From the NCBI GenBank assembly GCA_030597645.1, contig JAUVRN010000121.1, positions 1 to 6,410 on the forward strand: a stretch of DNA of 6,410 nt, given 5' to 3'. The notes under the pieces were generated by a model. It was not told the DNA's origin. It was given only the letters and a program-made list of their open reading frames with translations, and did not search any database. The position numbers and the translations under genes are program-made. Shown in pieces: positions 1-6,410 of this stretch. Position 1 is the stretch's first letter. Every line of letters starts with the position of its first letter. Origin of the DNA: Candidatus Zixiibacteriota bacterium. GTDB taxonomy: Bacteria; Zixibacteria; MSB-5A5; JAUVRN01.

Positions 1-450
1 AATCATGGGCAGGTAGACGGCCACGCGATCGCCGCGCTGAATGCCCAGCTTCTTCATGGCGTTGGCAAACTTTTGTACTTCGCGCGCCAGGTCCCAGTAT
101 GTCATGACCCGCCGATCGCCTGGTTCGCCCTCCCAGATGATCGCGGCCTTGTTGCGGTTGGGGCCGTCGAGGTGGCGGTCGAGGCAGTTGTAGCTGATGT
201 TGGTCTTGCCGCCCTTGAACCACTTGAAGAACGGTGCCTCGGAGTCATCCAATACCTGGTCCCACTTCTTGAACCAGTGCAGCTCGGAGGCCACCTCACC
301 CCAAAAGCGCTCGGGGTCGGAGAGACTCAGGGCATACTTCTTGTCATAATCGTCCAGGTCATTGAGACGCGCTCCGGCGGTAAAGTGGCGTGACGGTGTA
401 AACTCCCGATGTTCTTCCAGTACGGTTTCGAGATTCTGGCTGTCGGCCAT
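1..450 (-). CDS. acs: Acetyl-CoA synthetase, N-terminal part (runs off left edge)
   Basis: AMP-forming acetate-CoA ligase: it adenylates acetate with ATP and transfers the acetyl group to CoA in the cytoplasm, letting the cell use or recover acetate. Only the first 150 codons are present, of about 650 in the family. The reading frame stays open exactly to base 1. The visible part is the ACAS N-terminal domain: residues about 36-62 (DYDKKYALSLSDPERFW and onward), the FFKWFKGGKTNISYNCLDRH block at about 74-93, then the start of the AMP-binding fold (AAIIWEGEPGDRRVMTYWDL at about 102-121, and GDRVAVYLPMI at the edge). The ATP-binding P-loop, acetate pocket and regulatory lysine lie outside. The ATG at 450-448 is chosen because AGAGGAAG precedes it at normal distance and the protein starts where the family does. 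It is divergent from the TrmB-type regulator. A propionyl-CoA synthetase is less likely but cannot be excluded from this fragment. Confidence 0.93.
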   Translation of the reverse strand, partial: MADSQNLETVLEEHREFTPSRHFTAGARLNDLDDYDKKYALSLSDPERFWGEVASELHWFKKWDQVLDDSEAPFFKWFKGGKTNISYNCLDRHLDGPNRNKAAIIWEGEPGDRRVMTYWDLAREVQKFANAMKKLGIQRGDRVAVYLPMI

Positions 451-457
451 GCAGGGA

Positions 458-465
458 CTTCCTCT
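458..465 (-). promoter_or_regulatory. Ribosome binding site of acs
   Basis: On the minus strand AGAGGAAG lies upstream of the ATG at 450. The GAGG core ends 10 nt before the start codon. It supports this ATG as the translation start of acetyl-CoA synthetase. Confidence 0.7.
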
Positions 466-488
466 TCTTTGATTTTGATTGAGCATCC

Positions 489-494
489 AGAATA
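489..494 (-). promoter_or_regulatory. Possible -10 box for acs (weak)
   Basis: The minus strand reads TATTCT here (4 of 6 matches to TATAAT). It would give a leader of about 30 nt before the acs start. No recognisable -35 hexamer sits 16-18 nt upstream. Instead the perfect inverted repeat at 509-526 covers that position, which would fit a promoter that needs an activator. An alternative and equally weak promoter is TTGCAC (572-567) with CATTAT (550-545), spacer 16. Neither is strong. Confidence 0.22.
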
Positions 495-508
495 GAGCAC
501 TCGCCCCG

Positions 509-526
509 GCGCTTGCGATCAAGCGC
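509..526. promoter_or_regulatory. Perfect 7-bp inverted repeat in the acs / regulator divergent region
   Basis: GCGCTTG (509-515) and CAAGCGC (520-526) are exact reverse complements separated by CGAT. The 18-bp site lies 58 nt upstream of the acs start codon and 87 nt upstream of the regulator start. It could be an operator for a dimeric DNA-binding protein, or a short hairpin in an acs leader if transcription starts further upstream. No T-run follows on either strand, so it is not a rho-independent terminator. The protein that would bind it is unknown. Confidence 0.45.
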
Positions 527-557
527 ATAGGTCAGATGCTCCATATAATGGTATTTC

Positions 558-586
558 TTGCTTTGGGTGCAACTTCGTCATATAGT
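558..586 (+). promoter_or_regulatory. Sigma70-like promoter for the TrmB-type regulator
   Basis: TTGCTT (558-563) and TATAGT (581-586) are separated by 17 nt, the optimal spacing for a housekeeping sigma factor. Transcription would start near 593, leaving a leader of about 20 nt before the ATG at 613. A TATAAT also occurs at 544-549, but no -35 hexamer lies at the right distance upstream. If this genome is from the Bacteroidota proper, the -10/-33 consensus differs and this call weakens. Confidence 0.4.
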
Positions 587-606
587 AGTCGTATAAGCTA
601 CTAGTA
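583..606. promoter_or_regulatory. Dyad overlapping the regulator's promoter; candidate autoregulatory operator
   Basis: TAGTAG (583-588) and CTACTA (598-603) are inverted repeats with a 9-nt spacer. The right half is also part of a perfect 8-bp palindrome, TACTAGTA (599-606). The dyad covers the proposed -10 box and transcription start and ends 7 nt before the regulator ATG. A bound protein would block the promoter, so this is a good place for autorepression. The repeat is short and AT-rich, so chance occurrence is possible. Confidence 0.35.
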
Positions 607-612
607 ACCAAT

Positions 613-1545
613 ATGAAGAAGAACAATCGAAGCGATCTTGGTGACGGGATACAAGCCCTTGTAGAGCTTGGGCTTACAGGTATGGAGTCCGACGTGTATG
701 CCTACCTGCTCAGGCAATCGCCGGTAACCGGCTATCGGGTGGCGGCAGGCATCGGCAAACCCGTGGCCAATACCTACAAGGCGATCAATTCGCTGGCGGA
801 GAAGGGCGCGATCGTCGTGGACGAGGGGCAGAGCCGTCTCTGTCGCGCAGTGCCGCCCGCCGAACTGATGGCCCGGCGCGAACGCGATTTCAAGGGGCGG
901 CAAAAGCGAGCGCTCGACGCACTCTCGAGTCTGCCGGGAGCGCCGGCGGACGACAGGGTGTACCAGATGCGCTCCCCGGAACAGGTGTACGAGCGCTGTC
1001 GCAGCCTGCTGGCCGATGCCGAACAGGCTGTGCTCGTGGACGCGTTTCCATTGCCTCTGGAGGAGTTGCGCATTGATCTCCGGGACGCCGCGGCGCGCGG
1101 CGTGAAAGTGTACGCCAAGGTGTATCGTCAGGATGTCGTCGACGGGGTGACCGTCATCGTCGATCCGGACGGGAAGGGGGTGCTGGGCCGGTGGCCCGGC
1201 CAGTGGCTCAACATGGTCGTGGACGGAGCCGAATTTGTTCACGCGCTGCTGGCCGAGGACGGCCAGAGCGTCCACCAGGCCGTATGGAGCGGCAGCGCCT
1301 ACCTGGCCTGGGTGTACCACAGTGCGTTCTGGTCTGAGTTGGCGCTGGCCGAAGTGATCCGGCGTACCGATGCGCAGGTCCCCAGCACCGAGATCAATAC
1401 CTGGTTACGTGAGTTGAAGAGCCAGATGCAAAGTGAGTTGCCCGGATACCGCACGTTGCTCGAGCGTTTCGGCAGGAGCAGACGTTTCCGGTCCACAGAT
1501 GACACCGATACCGCCCGCGCCACTGGGGACCAGCGGAATGGGTGA
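613..1545 (+). CDS. TrmB-type winged-helix transcriptional regulator
   Basis: A 310-aa cytoplasmic DNA-binding protein of the TrmB type, a family known from archaeal sugar regulators and also present in bacteria. Residues about 11-82 form a winged helix-turn-helix (ALVELGLTGMESDVYAYLL, then VTGYRVAAGIGKPVANTYKA as the recognition region, and AIVVDEGQSRLCRAV as the wing). A charged, probably coiled linker follows at about 83-107. Residues about 117-250 resemble the phospholipase-D-like effector domain of TrmB proteins (AVLVDAFPLPLEELRIDLRDAAARGVKVYAKVY within 139-171). No catalytic HKD motif is present, as expected for a sensor. The last 25 residues are polar and probably disordered. The ATG at 613 is the only start after an in-frame stop at 586-588, yet it has no Shine-Dalgarno sequence. 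The gene is divergent from acs and lies 37 nt before the exported protease, so it may control either. The ligand cannot be read from the sequence. Family call is firm; targets are inferred. Confidence 0.85.
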   Translation: MKKNNRSDLGDGIQALVELGLTGMESDVYAYLLRQSPVTGYRVAAGIGKPVANTYKAINSLAEKGAIVVDEGQSRLCRAVPPAELMARRERDFKGRQKRALDALSSLPGAPADDRVYQMRSPEQVYERCRSLLADAEQAVLVDAFPLPLEELRIDLRDAAARGVKVYAKVYRQDVVDGVTVIVDPDGKGVLGRWPGQWLNMVVDGAEFVHALLAEDGQSVHQAVWSGSAYLAWVYHSAFWSELALAEVIRRTDAQVPSTEINTWLRELKSQMQSELPGYRTLLERFGRSRRFRSTDDTDTARATGDQRNG

Positions 1546-1570
1546 TGAACTTCTGACTCAGGACACAAGC

Positions 1571-1576
1571 AGGAGG
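1571..1576 (+). promoter_or_regulatory. Strong ribosome binding site deciding the protease start
   Basis: A perfect AGGAGG lies 6 nt before the ATG at 1583. The frame is open further upstream to 1433, overlapping the regulator gene, but those extra 50 residues have no ribosome site, are not family-like and would bury the signal peptide. This site fixes the start at 1583. Confidence 0.9.
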
Positions 1577-1582
1577 CTTGAT

Positions 1583-3460
1583 ATGTCGCGCTTTTCACAC
1601 ATGGCGACGCCGGCAGGCATTCTTCTGATCCTTGCCGCGGTAGTCGCCGCGATCGCCGCGCCCCATTCCGGGGCGGACCCCGAGGCCCAGCGCCTGATTT
1701 TAAAGTGGATCGAGGCGGTGGGCGGCCATGAACGTGTGGCCTCGATCAGAGCCACCTACACGCGGGTGACCTTCGAAACCGCAGGCATGAAGGGCACCGC
1801 CCTGGACTGGTCCACGGTGCGCGGCGAGATGCGTCAGGAGGCAACACTGGGCACCTTCTTCAGATCGATCACCGTATTCGACGGTGAGCAGGGCTGGGTG
1901 CAGGATCACAACGGCCAGGTCAAGGAGATTGGCGGATCCGAACTCGAAGACCAGATTACCTCCAATTATCTGAACACGCTGTCGCACCTGGTCGGGGGAC
2001 GGATGCCCGGACGCATTGCGTACGCGGGCACGGATGACGGCCTGGAGATCCTGGAGATCGAACCCGACGGCGGCCGCACGTTCAAAGTGATGCTGGATCC
2101 GGAGACCGGATTACCTGTGCGCCAGGTCTTTCCCGCGGGCGATCGCAAGCGGATCGTGACCATGTCCGACTGGCGCGACGTGGATGGATTCATGATCGCC
2201 CACCGGGCGCACGAGACCACCGGCGATCCGAAGTACGACGTCATCGTGACACTCGAGGAAGTGGTGATCAATCCCGACATAGATCCAGCGCTGTTCACAC
2301 GGCCCAGCGGCGGAGAAAAGGACTACCGCTTCACCTCCGGCGAGAGCGCGCTGAATATTCCGATTCAGCTCAACAGCAACCACATCTACGTGGAGGCCAG
2401 GATCAACGGAGAGGGGCCACTCTGGTTCATCCTCGACACCGGCGCCGGCGTCACCGTGATCAGCCGGGAGCGGGCCGAAGAGATGGGTTTGCAGATGGAA
2501 GGCAAGATCGAGGGGCGCGGCGCAGGAGAGAGTTCCGTGGATGTGTCCATTATCCCGGGCGTGTCGTTCGAGCTGCAGGGCGTTGAGTTGACGAACCAGA
2601 CGGTCATGGCCATTGCGCTCAAAGCTCTGGAGCCCTACGAGGGCAGGCCCATCGAGTGCATCCTCGGCTACGACATGATCAGCCGCTTTGTGCTGCAGAT
2701 CGATTATGCCGATCGACAAATGCACCTTTACGAGCCCGAGACATTTAAGGCCGATGCCACGGTGGTCAGCGTGCCGTTCACGCTAGAGAATAACCAGCCG
2801 CACGTCATGGCCCAGGTGGCCGTCGACGGGCGCGCGCCTATTACCGGCAAGTTCCTGATCGACACCGGTTCCCGCTCGGCGCTGTCGCTCAACCGACCGT
2901 TCTGCGAGGAGCACGATCTCACCGACGGTCTCGTCACGATTCACGGAGGCTTCGGAGCCGGTGTGGGCGGCGAGACCAAGAACGCCATCGGCCGCGTGGA
3001 TGCACTCAAGCTCGGCGACTACGTACTCCATGATGTCGTCGGCGGATTCTCCGAAGACGAGGGTGGGGCGCTGGCCGATCCGGATGTGGCAGGTATCGTC
3101 GGCGGTGATGCCCTGCGCCGCTTCAATGTCACGTTCGACTACTCGCGCTACGAGATGCTGCTCGTGCCCAACGGACACTTCGAAGAAGACTTCGAATACG
3201 ACATGGCCGGCGTGTTCCTGGCGACCTCTCCCGGATTCGATCGCTTTAAGGTGCGCAAGGTGATCGCCGAGTCACCGTGTGGAGAGGCCGGCCTGATGGA
3301 AGGCGATATCATCACGGCCATTGACGGACGGCCTGCCGAGAAGTACTCGCTGGAAGAGGTACGGCAGATGTTCCGCGAGGAAGGGCGCGAGTGCACGCTC
3401 GATGTCGAAGACGGAGACCGTGTCAGACAGGTGAAGATCAAGATGCGGCGCCTCATTTAG
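1583..3460 (+). CDS. Exported tandem retropepsin-like aspartic protease with LolA-like and PDZ domains
   Basis: A 625-aa protein predicted to act outside the cytoplasmic membrane. Residues 1-26 are a signal peptide (hydrophobic AGILLILAAVVAAIAA, cleavage likely near 26-31). Residues about 33-245 resemble outer-membrane lipoprotein-sorting (LolA/RseB-like) folds: the start EAVGGHERVASIRATYTR and the end VVINPDIDPALFTRP are typical. Two retropepsin-like units follow. The first has WFILDTGAGVTVIS (D285) and ends in ILGYDMISRFVLQIDY (360-375). The second has KFLIDTGSRSALSL (D427) and ends in IVGGDALRRFNVTFDY (505-520). Both Asp-Thr-Gly motifs and both hydrophobic-Gly motifs are intact, so one chain could form a complete two-aspartate active site, as pepsin does. 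A PDZ domain closes the protein at about 543-623 (PCGEAGLMEGDIITAIDGRP at 565-584). It follows the regulator gene by 37 nt, so co-transcription is likely. Proteolysis is a family prediction; substrate and localisation are unknown. Confidence 0.85.
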   Translation: MSRFSHMATPAGILLILAAVVAAIAAPHSGADPEAQRLILKWIEAVGGHERVASIRATYTRVTFETAGMKGTALDWSTVRGEMRQEATLGTFFRSITVFDGEQGWVQDHNGQVKEIGGSELEDQITSNYLNTLSHLVGGRMPGRIAYAGTDDGLEILEIEPDGGRTFKVMLDPETGLPVRQVFPAGDRKRIVTMSDWRDVDGFMIAHRAHETTGDPKYDVIVTLEEVVINPDIDPALFTRPSGGEKDYRFTSGESALNIPIQLNSNHIYVEARINGEGPLWFILDTGAGVTVISRERAEEMGLQMEGKIEGRGAGESSVDVSIIPGVSFELQGVELTNQTVMAIALKALEPYEGRPIECILGYDMISRFVLQIDYADRQMHLYEPETFKADATVVSVPFTLENNQPHVMAQVAVDGRAPITGKFLIDTGSRSALSLNRPFCEEHDLTDGLVTIHGGFGAGVGGETKNAIGRVDALKLGDYVLHDVVGGFSEDEGGALADPDVAGIVGGDALRRFNVTFDYSRYEMLLVPNGHFEEDFEYDMAGVFLATSPGFDRFKVRKVIAESPCGEAGLMEGDIITAIDGRPAEKYSLEEVRQMFREEGRECTLDVEDGDRVRQVKIKMRRLI

Positions 3461-3511
3461 CAGCCCAACATCCGGATTCTCGCCTCGAAAGCACTTTGTC
3501 AACGGGCTGCT
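3459..3511 (+). other. Long-loop inverted repeat just after the protease gene
   Basis: AGCAGCCC (3459-3466, starting inside the protease stop codon) is exactly complementary to GGGCTGCT (3504-3511), with a 37-nt loop. It could fold at the 3' end of the protease transcript. No T-run follows, so it is not a standard intrinsic terminator. It may protect the 3' end or be chance. Confidence 0.25.
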
Positions 3512-3530
3512 GGGCGTCTTCCATAACTGC

Positions 3531-3568
3531 AAAAGAAAAGGCGCCCCGGTCTGCGAGGCGCCTCTTCT
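3531..3568 (-). terminator. Rho-independent terminator of secA
   Basis: Read on the minus strand after the secA stop, AGAAGAGGCGCC (3568-3557) pairs with GGCGCCTTTTCT (3545-3534) across an 11-nt loop, giving a 12-bp stem with one mismatch. The GC-rich core GGCGCC is followed directly by TTTTCTTTT (3539-3531), the U-tract needed for intrinsic termination. It starts 18 nt past the secA stop codon. In the plus direction the stem is followed only by TCTTCTAAT, so termination of the protease transcript here would be weaker but possible. Confidence 0.85.
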
Positions 3569-3585
3569 AATGTGTGCTGCTCGGG

Positions 3586-6410
<2,825 letters not shown>

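Noticed and set aside
359..544. A 61-codon minus-strand frame across the acs start and intergenic region
   Set aside because: It overlaps the true acs start in another frame, is arginine- and serine-rich without motifs, and has no ribosome site.
601..1320. A 239-codon minus-strand open frame opposite the TrmB-type regulator
   Set aside because: Antisense shadow: the plus-strand product has clear winged-helix and effector domains, while this one has no recognisable motif and is rich in H, R and P as such shadows are.
1433..1582. Longer start for the protease, 50 codons upstream
   Set aside because: It would overlap the regulator by over 100 nt, lacks a ribosome site and places the signal peptide inside the protein; AGGAGG before 1583 decides the start.
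2111..2725. A 204-codon minus-strand open frame inside the protease gene
   Set aside because: Antisense to the LolA-like and first DTG regions; no recognisable domain and no ribosome site.

Overview
The window is bacterial chromosome with roughly 60% GC by eye. It holds two complete genes and two genes cut by the window edges. No phage, transposon, CRISPR or RNA gene is visible. The SecA protein carries the middle insertion and the ITEMATGEGKTL / WDMVPYDVQL wording that I associate with SecA of the Bacteroidota/Chlorobiota/Gemmatimonadota (FCB) side of the tree. The secreted protease resembles proteins common in Acidobacteriota, Gemmatimonadota and related candidate phyla. An FCB-type environmental bacterium is therefore my best guess, but the lineage is not proved from this sequence.

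Layout, left to right. (1) Bases 1-450, minus strand: the first 150 codons of acetyl-CoA synthetase (acs), running off the left edge. (2) Bases 451-612: a divergent intergenic region with a perfect 7-bp inverted repeat, a plausible sigma70-type promoter for the rightward gene, and a dyad overlapping that promoter. (3) Bases 613-1545, plus strand: a TrmB-type winged-helix regulator of 310 aa. (4) Bases 1583-3460, plus strand: a 625-aa exported protein with a LolA/RseB-like N-terminal region, two retropepsin-like aspartic protease units (two DTG motifs) and a C-terminal PDZ domain. It follows the regulator by only 37 nt and is probably co-transcribed with it. (5) Bases 3461-3585: a convergent intergenic region with a clear rho-independent terminator for secA. 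(6) Bases 3586-6410, minus strand: secA, with its C-terminus present and its N-terminus beyond the right edge.

How the parts may fit: acs and secA are housekeeping genes for acetate activation and for the preprotein export motor. The TrmB-like regulator sits head-to-head with acs and just upstream of the exported protease. It is the natural candidate for control of itself, the protease and perhaps acs; this is inferred from layout only. SecA would drive export of proteins such as the protease, but their adjacency looks incidental because they converge and are separated by a terminator. The part most worth a second look is the regulator-protease pair, especially the single-chain tandem-DTG plus PDZ architecture.
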